The position numbers were made by a program, and so were the translations under genes. This document shows positions 1 through 8,198 of a stretch of 64,000 bases of DNA, piece after piece. This DNA is from Alkalicella caledoniensis (GTDB lineage: Bacteria > Bacillota > Proteinivoracia > Proteinivoracales > Proteinivoracaceae). The notes under the pieces were generated by a model, which ran no database searches, was not told where the DNA came from, and saw nothing but the letters and a program-made list of their open reading frames with translations. The stretch covers positions 1-64,000 of the forward strand of contig NZ_CP058559.1 of assembly GCF_014467015.1 (NCBI RefSeq). The letters run 5' to 3'. The number at the start of each line of letters is the position of its first letter. The stretch's first letter is position 1.

Positions 1-2
1 TG

Positions 3-566
3 TGGACAGAGCTAGAAACTGTTAAGTTACCTGATGGTTTTAAAGCAGAAGAAATAACATATGGTGAAGATAAAGTTGAGATGGCAGTATCTGAAGAACA
101 AGACCTAGTTCTTGCTTACCTTACAGACAAAGACGGCAAAAACGGAATTTTCTACGTGTATGACTCAGAGTCTAACCAGCTATACCCCCACTTTACTTTC
201 AACTCCCGCAGTAACTATACAATCCTTCAAGTAGGTGCTAATACTACAATTCCAGAAGGTTATGTGGAAACGGAACTTACACTAGATGAACAAACAGTGC
301 AAGCATGGAAACAAGAATCAGGAGAAAATCCAGATTTCTTCCTGATTTATGCCATGAACTCAGAAGGTGAAAAAGGATTTTACCTATATGACAGTTCTGA
401 AGGAACTATACAAAAATTCTTTGATAAGACTGTCATAGTAGAAGTAGAAATTGAGCCAGAACCCCAAACTTTCTTTGAAAAGCTTACAAGTGATAAGACC
501 CTAATGGCACTTATGGCAACACTAACTGTTATAATCCTTACCCTAACAGGTACACCCGCAAACTGA
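3..566 (+). CDS. C-terminal part of an unrecognised membrane-anchored protein (5' end outside window)
   Basis: The frame is open from the first bases of the window, so the Met at base 81 is internal and the true start lies upstream. About 187 residues are visible. Two similar stretches, around NGIFYVYDSESNQLYPHF and KGFYLYDSSEGTIQKFF, suggest an imperfect repeat of a small beta-rich unit. The last 25 residues form one hydrophobic segment (LMALMATLTVIILTLTG) before a very short tail, as expected for a C-terminal membrane anchor. The protein is acidic. I do not recognise the family. The stop codon lies inside the arm of a transcription terminator. It is the only plus-strand gene at this end and converges with the dehydrogenase gene. 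Confidence 0.6.
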   Translation, partial: WTELETVKLPDGFKAEEITYGEDKVEMAVSEEQDLVLAYLTDKDGKNGIFYVYDSESNQLYPHFTFNSRSNYTILQVGANTTIPEGYVETELTLDEQTVQAWKQESGENPDFFLIYAMNSEGEKGFYLYDSSEGTIQKFFDKTVIVEVEIEPEPQTFFEKLTSDKTLMALMATLTVIILTLTGTPAN

Positions 567-586
567 TTTCAGTTTGCGGGGGTTTA
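549..586 (+). terminator. Rho-independent terminator overlapping a stop codon
   Basis: A 12-bp perfect stem, CCCGCAAACTGA with TCAGTTTGCGGG and a two-base loop, is followed by GGTTT. The TGA stop of the upstream gene is part of the left arm. The T-run is short. Confidence 0.75.
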
Positions 587-600
587 AGGTCTACTGCCAA

Positions 601-1512
601 TTATATTCCAAGCTGTTCAATCATACCTGCAATAACATTTACTGAGTCTTCAAAAAGACTTGCTTTATCATTGCTGAGTTTAATGTCTAGGGTACCCATT
701 ATTCCCTTTTTCCCTATTATAGCTGGGTAACTATAGGTTATATCTCTTCCATTATATTTTTGCATGTAGCACACTGGCAGCACTTCCTTTGTATCATACA
801 CAATTGCTTCTATAACTTGGCAGATAGCTATTCCCACAGAATAATATGTACCGCCCTTCAGTGCTATTACCTTTGCTCCACCGTATTTAGTATCATGGAT
901 AATATCTTTCATCCTATCTTCTGTAATGGCTCCATAATGCCGTAGAGGTAATCCAGACACAGTTATATCATCTTCTAAAACAACCATAGAGTCACCATGT
1001 TCACCTATAACCATGGCATTTACTTTTTGAGGATGAACTCCAAGCTCCTTTCCTACTAAGGATCTGAAACGAAGCAGATCCAGTACATTACCCAAACCGA
1101 AAACCTGGTTCTTCCTTTCTCCGAAAACCTTTTGAACTAAATGTGTCATAACATCCACAGGATTAGAAACCATAAGTACCAAAGCATCAGGGGCATTTGC
1201 TAACACTCTTTCCCCTATATCCCTTATAACATTTATATTCTTAGCTGCTAAATCTAATCTACTCTCACCTGGTTTTCTAGGTATCCCCGCAGTGATAACA
1301 ACTATATCTGAACCGGATATTCTTGAGTAATCGCCCCAGATGACATCTACATTTGCCAGCTCAGCGGTCCCGTGTAATAAGTCTAGCTGCTCCCCCTTAG
1401 ATCTATCTGTATTAACATCTACCAAAACAATCTCTCTAGCCAATCCCTTAAGCATCATAGCATAAGCAGTAGTAGTACCAACTCTGCCACAACCAATAAT
1501 GGAAATTTTCAT
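601..1512 (-). CDS. Lactate/malate dehydrogenase family protein, probably malate dehydrogenase by its specificity residue
   Basis: NAD-dependent 2-hydroxyacid dehydrogenase of about 303 residues, the normal family length. A Rossmann motif (IGCGRVGTTTAYAM) opens the protein, followed by the acidic NAD-binding residue in LVDVN and the active-site VIGEHGDS. The substrate-specificity loop reads AGIPRKPGESR. The residue usually Gln in lactate dehydrogenase (Q102 numbering) is Arg here (about R79), which in this family favours oxaloacetate/malate. The rest of the loop is mixed, so function is inferred. I chose the Met at 1512 rather than an upstream in-frame Met at 1560 because GGAGGTG lies seven bases before it and the conserved MKISIIG starts there. 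The next minus-strand gene upstream is the AbrB-family membrane protein. Confidence 0.88.
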   Translation of the reverse strand: MKISIIGCGRVGTTTAYAMMLKGLAREIVLVDVNTDRSKGEQLDLLHGTAELANVDVIWGDYSRISGSDIVVITAGIPRKPGESRLDLAAKNINVIRDIGERVLANAPDALVLMVSNPVDVMTHLVQKVFGERKNQVFGLGNVLDLLRFRSLVGKELGVHPQKVNAMVIGEHGDSMVVLEDDITVSGLPLRHYGAITEDRMKDIIHDTKYGGAKVIALKGGTYYSVGIAICQVIEAIVYDTKEVLPVCYMQKYNGRDITYSYPAIIGKKGIMGTLDIKLSNDKASLFEDSVNVIAGMIEQLGI

Positions 1513-1623
1513 AAATACACCTCCGATAGTTCTATATATTATATCATTAATTACCCGCACAACCCCAGAAAGGTGACAAAGAAAGAAAACTATGAGCGGC
1601 TGAAGCTTTAGTATACTAACTGT

Positions 1624-2700
1624 CTACAAAATCATAGATACATACCTTATAACAATAGGGTAAAAAGCTACTATGCATACATATCTTGCAAGCTGCAATA
1701 TGGCAACCTTTGGTCCATCCCCACCTAACTCCCTTGCTATGAGAGCCATGTCTGACAAACCACCTGGAGCGCTTGCCAGTAAGGCAGTAGTTATCTCTAT
1801 CTTACTAACTTTGCTTATAATAAAGCCAATACATAAATTAACTACAATTATTCCCACAAGCATAATAATTGCGGGTACAAGCACACTTTGTAATGCGATT
1901 ACGTCAGCATAGGTCATCCTAGATCCTATAAGTATTCCTGCAAAAACTTGGGTTGCTCTCCTTAATTTAAGGGGCATATAACCTCTACCTGTGAAAATAT
2001 TCAGCGCCCCAACACCAACCATGGCAAAAGTCATGGTACCTGCTGGTATCCCAATCTTATAACCAACTAGACCTAAAGCAATAGCGGTACCTAGTGTAAA
2101 AAGTAAGTTAACAAAGCTCTCTTTACTAGCTTTTCCTTTGTCATCCATACTTGTTTCAACAGTAGCTGCTACTTCATCCATGGCTACTTTGTCCTGCCCT
2201 TTATTGGCATATACTTTTGTATGTATAAACTTCATTATAGCTGGAAGCACTGTAAAGACTATCATTAACCTCACCATCTGTAGTATAGCCACCTTGGATG
2301 TATCCGCACCCATATCATTACTTATTAAAGACATATCCACTATACCACCTGGAGCACTGGCAAAAAGAGAAGTTACCAAATCTATCCCTGTTGTCTTGCT
2401 CATTATATATCCCATTAGGATATTTAGTAGCATCATACTGGAAACCATCAGTATAGCTGATTTTATCATGTACTTTATATCCATAACATCCTTACGCCCC
2501 ACACCGGAACCAATAAATGCACCTGCTGCCATCTGAGTTAATATCCTTACGTCTTGAGGCATAAAACTACGCCCTGTTGTTATATTAAAAGCAGCAATGG
2601 CTATCATTGAACCTACCATCATCCCAGCTGGAACCTTAAGCTTAAATGCTGTGAATCCCCCTATAAACCCTACAATAATTGTTAAAATTAAGTTCTCCAT
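1624..2700 (-). CDS. AbrB-family (AbrB_dup) integral membrane protein
   Basis: A polytopic membrane protein of 358 residues built as an internal duplication. Each half holds a hydrophobic N-part with a PAGxM motif (KVPAGMM and GIPAGTM), a TGRxxMP motif (TGRSFMP and TGRGYMP) and a SAPGGxxDM motif (SAPGGIVDM and SAPGGLSDM) followed by KVAILQ. This is the AbrB duplication family (Pfam AbrB, TIGR03082), which despite its name is a membrane protein. Transport has been suggested for relatives but the substrate is not established. A charged loop of about 30 residues separates the halves. The gene lies between gamma-glutamyltransferase and the dehydrogenase on the same strand, with a terminator separating it from the former. 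Confidence 0.9.
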   Translation of the reverse strand: MENLILTIIVGFIGGFTAFKLKVPAGMMVGSMIAIAAFNITTGRSFMPQDVRILTQMAAGAFIGSGVGRKDVMDIKYMIKSAILMVSSMMLLNILMGYIMSKTTGIDLVTSLFASAPGGIVDMSLISNDMGADTSKVAILQMVRLMIVFTVLPAIMKFIHTKVYANKGQDKVAMDEVAATVETSMDDKGKASKESFVNLLFTLGTAIALGLVGYKIGIPAGTMTFAMVGVGALNIFTGRGYMPLKLRRATQVFAGILIGSRMTYADVIALQSVLVPAIIMLVGIIVVNLCIGFIISKVSKIEITTALLASAPGGLSDMALIARELGGDGPKVAILQLARYVCIVAFYPIVIRYVSMIL

Positions 2701-2726
2701 ATACTCAACTTTCCTCTCTTCGAGCC

Positions 2727-2762
2727 AAAATTAAAGCCATCCATACGGACAGCTTTAATTAT
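2727..2762 (-). terminator. Terminator after gamma-glutamyltransferase
   Basis: On the minus strand AATTAAAGC and GCTTTAATT form a stem around a short loop, followed by TTTTGG. It lies between the end of the gamma-glutamyltransferase gene and the start of the AbrB-family gene. Confidence 0.6.
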
Positions 2763-2812
2763 ACCACAAATATTTCGAGTGTAGAACTAAAATATATAAT
2801 TGTACACCCTGA

Positions 2813-4426
2813 TTACCAGACAGCTATTGCACCATCTGTACGCATCTCAGTTCCTCCCCTTAGAACCCCAGTCTTAGGATCTCTCCAGATAATTTGACCC
2901 CTACCAAAACTTCCAGAATTACTAGCAATCTGTACCTGATGTCCCTTTGATGCTAATCCTTGGACAAGATGGCTCGGCATTGATTGCTCTACTAACACAG
3001 TCTTGTCCTTCATCCATTGCCAACGGGGTGCATCTAGAGCAGCTTGGGGATTTAAGTGGAAATCAATTGTATTCATAACAACTTGCATATGACCTTGGGG
3101 TTGCATAAAACCACCCATTACACCAAAGGGCCCTACAGGTACATTATCCTTTGTAAGGAAGCCCGGAATAATTGTATGAAGCGTCTTTTTGTTTGGTGCT
3201 AGTGCATTATCATGGTTTGGATCCATGGAGAAGTTATGACCACGATTTTGCAGGGCAATACCTGTTCCAGGTACCACAAGACCTGAGCCAAAACCCATAT
3301 AGTTACTTTGAATATATGACACCATATTACCTTCTTCATCTGCTGTAGCTAAATACACTGTACCACCACGGGGTGGTTCTCCAGCTTCAGGCATCAATGC
3401 CTCGTCCCCTATTAGGCCCCTTCTGGTTTTTGTGTACTCTTCAGAAAGCAATTTTTCCACTGTGGTTTTCATGTGCCCGGGGTCCGTTATATACTTCAGT
3501 CCATCTGCAAAGGCAAGTTTCATGGCCTCAATTTGCTTGTGTAGTGTATCAACACTATCACGATGGGAAAATTCAAATCCCTTTACAATATTTAGCGCCA
3601 TAAGTGCAACAAGCCCTTGACCATTAGGTGGTATCTCCCATACATCATATCCTTTGTAGTTCACACCGATAGGATCAACCCACTCTGGCTTAAAGTTTTG
3701 TAAGTCCTCTTTACTTAAAAATCCACCATACTCTTTAGAGAATGCATCTATTTTATCTGCCAACTCTCCTTCATAAAAAGACTTTGCGCCAGTCTCACCT
3801 ATGAGGCGTAGGGTTTCTGCATGTCCTTTAGATGACCAAACCTCACCTACTTCAGGTGCCCTACCAGCTGGTGCAAATGTCTCAAACCAATGTTTGAATT
3901 CATTACCACTTAAACTTTTCTTATAATTGTTGTAAGCAGCTTTCCAGTAATAAGCCAATGTAGGTGATAGAGGATACCCATTTTTCGCATACTCTATAGC
4001 AGGCTGTAGCACTTCTATCAAAGGTAGTTTTCCAAATTTTTCCGATAACTCAGCCCATGCTCCAGGAGCTCCAGGAACTGTAACAGGAATCCAACCAAAC
4101 TTTGGAATTTCCTCATGGCCCTTCTCTTTAACTGCATCCATAGATATGGAGCTTGGTGAAGGTCCACTGGAATTTAATCCGTGTAGTTTATCCTTTGTCC
4201 AAACAAGGGCAAAAGCATCCCCACCTATTCCATTGGAAGTGGGTTCGACCACTGTAAGACATGCAGCAGCAGCTATGGCAGAATCTATAGCATTACCACC
4301 CTTTTTCAAAATGTCTAATCCAGCCTGTGCAGCAAGAGGCTGAGAAGTTGCAACCATTCCTTTCTTACCGTATGTAACCATACGCTGTGATGAATATGGA
4401 TATTCATTTGCATTTTCAAACAACAT
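2813..4426 (-). CDS. ggt: Gamma-glutamyltransferase (glutathione hydrolase) proenzyme
   Basis: 537 residues, full length for the Ntn-hydrolase gamma-glutamyltransferase family, which transfers or hydrolyses gamma-glutamyl groups of glutathione and related peptides and matures by self-cleavage. The large-subunit start MVATSQPLAAQAGLDILK and the early GGNAIDSAIAAA motif are typical. The predicted cleavage/catalytic Thr is in RGGTVYLAT (about residue 354), followed by DEEGNMVSYIQS and the GFGSGLVVPGTGIALQN oxyanion region. No signal peptide is evident, so the enzyme is probably cytoplasmic, as in the related YwrD-type enzymes. An AAGGGGAGAT ribosome site precedes the ATG. The 5' flank carries a terminator and a structured repeat element. 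Confidence 0.9.
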   Translation of the reverse strand: MLFENANEYPYSSQRMVTYGKKGMVATSQPLAAQAGLDILKKGGNAIDSAIAAAACLTVVEPTSNGIGGDAFALVWTKDKLHGLNSSGPSPSSISMDAVKEKGHEEIPKFGWIPVTVPGAPGAWAELSEKFGKLPLIEVLQPAIEYAKNGYPLSPTLAYYWKAAYNNYKKSLSGNEFKHWFETFAPAGRAPEVGEVWSSKGHAETLRLIGETGAKSFYEGELADKIDAFSKEYGGFLSKEDLQNFKPEWVDPIGVNYKGYDVWEIPPNGQGLVALMALNIVKGFEFSHRDSVDTLHKQIEAMKLAFADGLKYITDPGHMKTTVEKLLSEEYTKTRRGLIGDEALMPEAGEPPRGGTVYLATADEEGNMVSYIQSNYMGFGSGLVVPGTGIALQNRGHNFSMDPNHDNALAPNKKTLHTIIPGFLTKDNVPVGPFGVMGGFMQPQGHMQVVMNTIDFHLNPQAALDAPRWQWMKDKTVLVEQSMPSHLVQGLASKGHQVQIASNSGSFGRGQIIWRDPKTGVLRGGTEMRTDGAIAVW

Positions 4427-4515
4427 TTATATCTCCCCTTTCAAAATAACAATCTACGTAAATATCTCCATTATATATTATTTCGACTATCTAAGGAGAA
4501 TTCCTTCAATAAGTT

Positions 4516-4552
4516 TAAAAAAAAGCATACTCTATTGAGTACGCCCTAAGCT
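4516..4552 (-). terminator. Terminator (original terminator of the coiled-coil gene), first copy of a 24-bp direct repeat
   Basis: On the minus strand GCGTACTC-AATA-GAGTATGC forms a hairpin followed by eight T. The left half of this terminator (4529-4552) is duplicated at 4821-4844 right at the end of the coiled-coil gene, with a 268-bp element between the copies. Confidence 0.7.
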
Positions 4553-4820
4553 TGTAGACTAAGACAAAGTCATTGACCCTAGATGTGTATATTAAAAAGC
4601 AGTACAATTAATTCGAGGAGATAGACTTAAGAGCTGAATAGCTAAACGGAAGAAGGGGCGAGAAACAGGACGTTTCGAGAGCTCCACTGAGCCATGGACG
4701 GTGAATTGGAGCGGTACCCTTCTGGAGTTTAGATAGAAGCCTTAAGTCTCGACGACGAATTTTGTACAGCGTTTAATATGCGACATTCCTAAAAAATGAC
4801 TTTGTCATCAGTCTAAGACG
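4553..4820. mobile_element. 268-bp highly structured miniature element flanked by 24-bp direct repeats
   Basis: The element splits a terminator and is bounded by identical 24-bp direct repeats (4529-4552 and 4821-4844). Its ends are inverted repeats sharing GACAAAGTCATT. Moving inward, the two halves continue to pair: ATATTAAA, GTACAA, ATTCG and GACTTAAG on the left match their complements on the right. The whole element therefore folds as one long interrupted stem. The apical 110 bases contain further hairpins (GAAAC with GTTTC, GCTCCA with TGGAGC, AGAAGGG with CCCTTCT). No open frame is present. It resembles a MITE or a bcr1-like structured repeat in architecture, but I do not recognise the family. 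Confidence 0.6.
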
Positions 4821-4837
4821 ACTCTATTGAGTACGCC

Positions 4838-5173
4838 CTAAGCTCTTTTCTGCTTCATCAGGAAAATATCCTTCTCATTTTTAGTCTCTTTTGTAGTTAG
4901 AAAATCAATATCATCCTTCAAATCTTGAAAGCATACCTGAGTTTCCGTTCTAAATTCCACTAAGTCGGCAGTTTGCTTGTAAACAACATCCAATTTCCTA
5001 GCAATTCCTTCTTGACCTTGGTCCAGTTTGTCTAGTCTTTCCTCTAAGTTCACTTGACCTAGCTCTAGTTTGTCTAGCCTTTGCTCTAAGTTCACTTGAC
5101 CTTCCTTTAAAGACTCTACATCCTTCTTAATACCCCTCAGTTCATCAAGAATTAGATTTAACATTTTTTCCAT
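4838..5173 (-). CDS. Small coiled-coil protein of unknown function
   Basis: About 111 residues. The Met at 5173 is preferred because GGGAGAG precedes it; an in-frame upstream Met at 5227 lacks a site. The protein is one predicted coiled coil, with a repeated unit QVNLEQRLDKLELG, QVNLEERLDKLDQG and QEGIARKLD. Proteins with this pattern are common in Bacillus and Clostridium and are usually annotated only as hypothetical. No catalytic motif, signal or membrane segment is seen. The stop codon overlaps the second copy of the 24-bp repeat that flanks the miniature element. Confidence 0.65.
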   Translation of the reverse strand: MEKMLNLILDELRGIKKDVESLKEGQVNLEQRLDKLELGQVNLEERLDKLDQGQEGIARKLDVVYKQTADLVEFRTETQVCFQDLKDDIDFLTTKETKNEKDIFLMKQKRA

Positions 5174-5320
5174 AATAACTCTCCCATTGTTTATCGATAA
5201 TCTGAGATGACAATTTATATAAAACAATTTTTTGTTAATATTATTCTATCAAAACATACGTTCTGGGTCAATGCTAAACAACTATTTCAGACAGCTAAAA
5301 TTGATGTTCTCTAGAATCAT

Positions 5321-6772
5321 TTACTCTTCTATATTTAAAACTGTAACCTTTTCACGGGTCATGGACTCTAGACTCTTGCGCACACCTTGTGTACCCATCC
5401 CTGAACCCTTTATCCCTATGAACGGGAAATGGTCTGGACCACGCTCTGTACGTCCATTTATTTGAACAGACCCTGCATCTAGCTGGTTAGCAATAGAAAA
5501 AGCTTTGTTTATATTACTAGTAAAAACACTTGCCTGTAGTCCAAACTCTGATTCATTTGCTATACGGATAGCCTCTTCATCTGAGGTAACTCTAACCACT
5601 GGAAGAATAGGGCCAAAGGGTTCTTCCCAAGCCACTTGCATCTCAACAGTAACATGATCAAGGAGGGTTGGATAGATTAAATTTCTCTCCCGCTTATTGC
5701 CAAGTACTACAGTGGCTCCCTTTTCCACAGCATCATCAACTAACCCTTGCACATAATCCGCTGCTTGGTCATCTATCAATGGAACAATAACACTGCCATC
5801 TTCTGGGGAACCAATAGAGAGTTTTTCAATCTCTTCTTTTAATAACGCCACAAGCTCATCTGCAACATTTTCATTTACTAAGACACGCTTGATTGCTGTA
5901 CAACGTTGACCAGAATAAGAAAAAGCACCACCAACTATATGCTTAACTGCTTCTTTTAAGTTTGCATCCTCACGAACGATACCAGGATCTTTACCCCCAA
6001 GTTCCAGTACCAGTGGCACCTGTGTTGCTTTTTTAGCCAGTAAAGCTCCAGTATCTGTTCCACCTGTATATGAAATCATATTAATCCCCTTATGTTCAAC
6101 CAAATAATCACCTATCTCTGAACCTCGACCAGTAATTAAGCTAAGGATTCCTTTAGGCATACCTGACTTATCTAGGGCTTCAATCATTTTTGATCCACTG
6201 ATAGCACCTTGGGTTGCTGGTTTGAAAATAACGGTATTCCCTGCCATAAGAGCTGGTGCTACCTTAGCCGCAGCTAAGTTCACCGGATAATTAAATGGTG
6301 AAATTGCTAGAACCACACCTAAGGGCACTCGGCTGACAATTGCAAGCTTTGACTTTGACCCACCTGGGAAACTATCACCAACTAAACTCTCACCATGCAT
6401 ATGAAGGGCTTCACCCACTGTGTAACGGATAAAGTCAGCTGTTCGGATAACCTCTTTTTTTGCATCTTGAAAATTCTTGCCAACTTCCTTCATTATAACT
6501 TCAGCAATTTCATCTTGCATACTTATGAGCTCATCGGCCCATTTATATAAATACTGGGCCCGTATTTGCAAAGATGTTTTTTCCCAGTCCTTTTGAACTT
6601 TGCGTGCTGACTCAATGGCTTCATCCACTTCGTCCTGAGTAACTGCTTGAACTCTACCGACTGTTTCATGAAGATAGGGAGATACAATATCAATGGTCTT
6701 TCCTGATTTGCTTACTATCCACTGACCACCTAAATAGAATTTATATGTTAAATCATCGATTTTTATTGTCAT
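5321..6772 (-). CDS. gapN: NADP-dependent non-phosphorylating glyceraldehyde-3-phosphate dehydrogenase
   Basis: 483 residues of the aldehyde dehydrogenase superfamily. GapN oxidises glyceraldehyde 3-phosphate straight to 3-phosphoglycerate, giving NADPH and bypassing ATP formation. Visible landmarks are ISPFNYPVNLAAAKVAPALM, the general-base Glu in LELGGKDPGIV and the catalytic Cys in SYSGQRCTAIKRVLV (about residue 290). The SGQRCTAIKR signature is characteristic of GapN rather than of other aldehyde dehydrogenases. EEPFGPILPVVRV closes the nucleotide-binding part. The gene appears monocistronic on the minus strand, between the coiled-coil gene and the potassium channel. Confidence 0.9.
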   Translation of the reverse strand: MTIKIDDLTYKFYLGGQWIVSKSGKTIDIVSPYLHETVGRVQAVTQDEVDEAIESARKVQKDWEKTSLQIRAQYLYKWADELISMQDEIAEVIMKEVGKNFQDAKKEVIRTADFIRYTVGEALHMHGESLVGDSFPGGSKSKLAIVSRVPLGVVLAISPFNYPVNLAAAKVAPALMAGNTVIFKPATQGAISGSKMIEALDKSGMPKGILSLITGRGSEIGDYLVEHKGINMISYTGGTDTGALLAKKATQVPLVLELGGKDPGIVREDANLKEAVKHIVGGAFSYSGQRCTAIKRVLVNENVADELVALLKEEIEKLSIGSPEDGSVIVPLIDDQAADYVQGLVDDAVEKGATVVLGNKRERNLIYPTLLDHVTVEMQVAWEEPFGPILPVVRVTSDEEAIRIANESEFGLQASVFTSNINKAFSIANQLDAGSVQINGRTERGPDHFPFIGIKGSGMGTQGVRKSLESMTREKVTVLNIEE

Positions 6773-6895
6773 ATATATTACCTACCTTTCATTTAAATTA
6801 TCTATGATTTAATCTCATCTTATGCTTAATAGTATTTATTGGTATAACAATTTTCTTCTATATTAAACACATTAAACAATTACCACATTACGCAC

Positions 6896-7654
6896 TTAAG
6901 TTTCTATGTTAATCTCTTTACCGCATTTAGGGCAGAACTTATCATCTAAGCTACCTGCTTGCCAATTACAATGTCTACACTGTTTTCCACCAACTAAATT
7001 TTTCGTTGTATGGGCAAGTTCATTGGAGATAATACCTGTGGGTACTGCGATAATTGAATAACCAATGATCATCAACACACCTGATACAAATTTCCCTACA
7101 GATGTTTGAGGTGATATATCACCATATCCTACGGTGGATACAGTAACTATCGCCCAATACATGGATTCAGGAATACTGACAAACCCATTTTCTGGGCCTT
7201 CAATCACATACATCATTGATCCAACAATTACAATTATGAAAAGTATAGTAAATAGAAAAACAGTAATTTTAGCCCTACTAGCTTTTAAGGCACGCATCAA
7301 CTGGGAAGACTCTTCTATGTAACGCCCCATTTTTAGAATACTAAATAGCCTAAGTAGTCTAAAAATCCTAAATATCACCAACAACCTTGCCTGGGGTAAA
7401 AAAGTGACAAAAAAAGCAGGTAATATGGCAAGTAAGTCTATAATCCCAAAAAAACTAAATATATAGGACATTCTACCATGGGCAACATATACCCTAAGTA
7501 AGTATTCTATAGTAAAAATAAAGATAAAGAACCAGCCTAGTGAAGTAATTAAAAATCCATAACTTTCCCTAACAGATTCAACACTTTCAAATATCATTAA
7601 AGCACTGTTGAAAATTATAGTTAGGATTAACAAAATATCAAATGCTTTTCCCAC
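6896..7654 (-). CDS. Voltage-gated-type potassium channel with C-terminal zinc ribbon
   Basis: A six-transmembrane channel. An arginine-rich S4-like helix (RLLVIFRIFRLLRLFSILK) is followed by the pore helix and the selectivity filter TVGYGD. The last 40 residues carry a zinc ribbon with two pairs of cysteines (CRHC and CPKC). The first residue given here is a GTG with no ribosome site. The frame stays open upstream to about 7762 and reads CKGCGTLGYQDNIKEK then IYDVIFESETPVGKAFD, which matches the usual N-terminus of this channel family. The real protein probably includes that part, but no ATG, GTG or TTG is found there, so a rare start codon or a small lesion is likely. Confidence 0.82.
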   Translation of the reverse strand: MGKAFDILLILTIIFNSALMIFESVESVRESYGFLITSLGWFFIFIFTIEYLLRVYVAHGRMSYIFSFFGIIDLLAILPAFFVTFLPQARLLVIFRIFRLLRLFSILKMGRYIEESSQLMRALKASRAKITVFLFTILFIIVIVGSMMYVIEGPENGFVSIPESMYWAIVTVSTVGYGDISPQTSVGKFVSGVLMIIGYSIIAVPTGIISNELAHTTKNLVGGKQCRHCNWQAGSLDDKFCPKCGKEINIET

Positions 7655-7828
7655 AGGGGTTTCTGATTCAAATATAACATCATATATCTTTTCTTTAATA
7701 TTATCTTGGTATCCTAAAGTTCCACATCCCTTACATATAACATAAGAATTTATTGGAAGAAGTTATCTTTATTATATCACATTGTACAGCTAAGTCATTG
7801 TTTTGGAATTAAAAAGAAATCAACCTAT

Positions 7829-8198
7829 TTAACCTAAACTCTGTTCAAATCTCTCACGGGTTCTATGGGGAAGCTTTTCCCATAAGTAGTTAAAAACCTT
7901 ACGATTTACTGCCATACAAAAAGTTAACCACGCTACTGCCGCAAAATAGCCACCAATTATGTCTGATGCGAAATGTCTATCACGGATTACTTGACCTACT
8001 CCCACGAGGGTGATAGCTATAACTAAAAAAGTAATTAAAAAGCCTTTTAACTTTCTACTTTTCATTTCATGATAGATGGTATAAATTAACACACCGAAAA
8101 GTAACATAGCTTTTAATGCATGACCACTGGGAAAGCTATAGGATACTTGATCAGAAAACAATCCCCATATATTCATATAGAGGAGCTCACCTGGACGT
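7829..8198 (-). pseudogene. 3' half of a PAP2-family phosphatase gene disrupted by an IS1182-type element
   Basis: Reads RPGELLYMNIWGLFS into YSFPSGHALKAM (second motif of the PAP2 phosphatase signature, SGH) and RDRHFASDIIGG (third motif, H and D). The first motif, KLTIARER, is on the other side of the insertion sequence. Rejoining the halves at the duplicated ACGT gives KLTIARERPGELLY, the normal KxxxxxxRP motif, with the frame kept. The family dephosphorylates lipid phosphates such as undecaprenyl pyrophosphate or phosphatidate at the membrane. Several hydrophobic helices are visible. As it stands the product would be inactive. Confidence 0.85.

Noticed and set aside
81-566. Gene starting at the Met at base 81
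   Set aside because: The frame is open to the window edge with coding sequence before it, and no ribosome site precedes this Met.
760-945. Plus-strand frame of 61 residues
   Set aside because: Shadow of the dehydrogenase gene; no ribosome site and no coding character.
4640-4730. T-box-like antiterminator string on the minus strand (AGAAGGGTACCGC)
   Set aside because: One of the core bases is wrong, there is no stem I or specifier loop, and the downstream gene is not an amino-acid gene. The match falls inside the symmetric miniature element.
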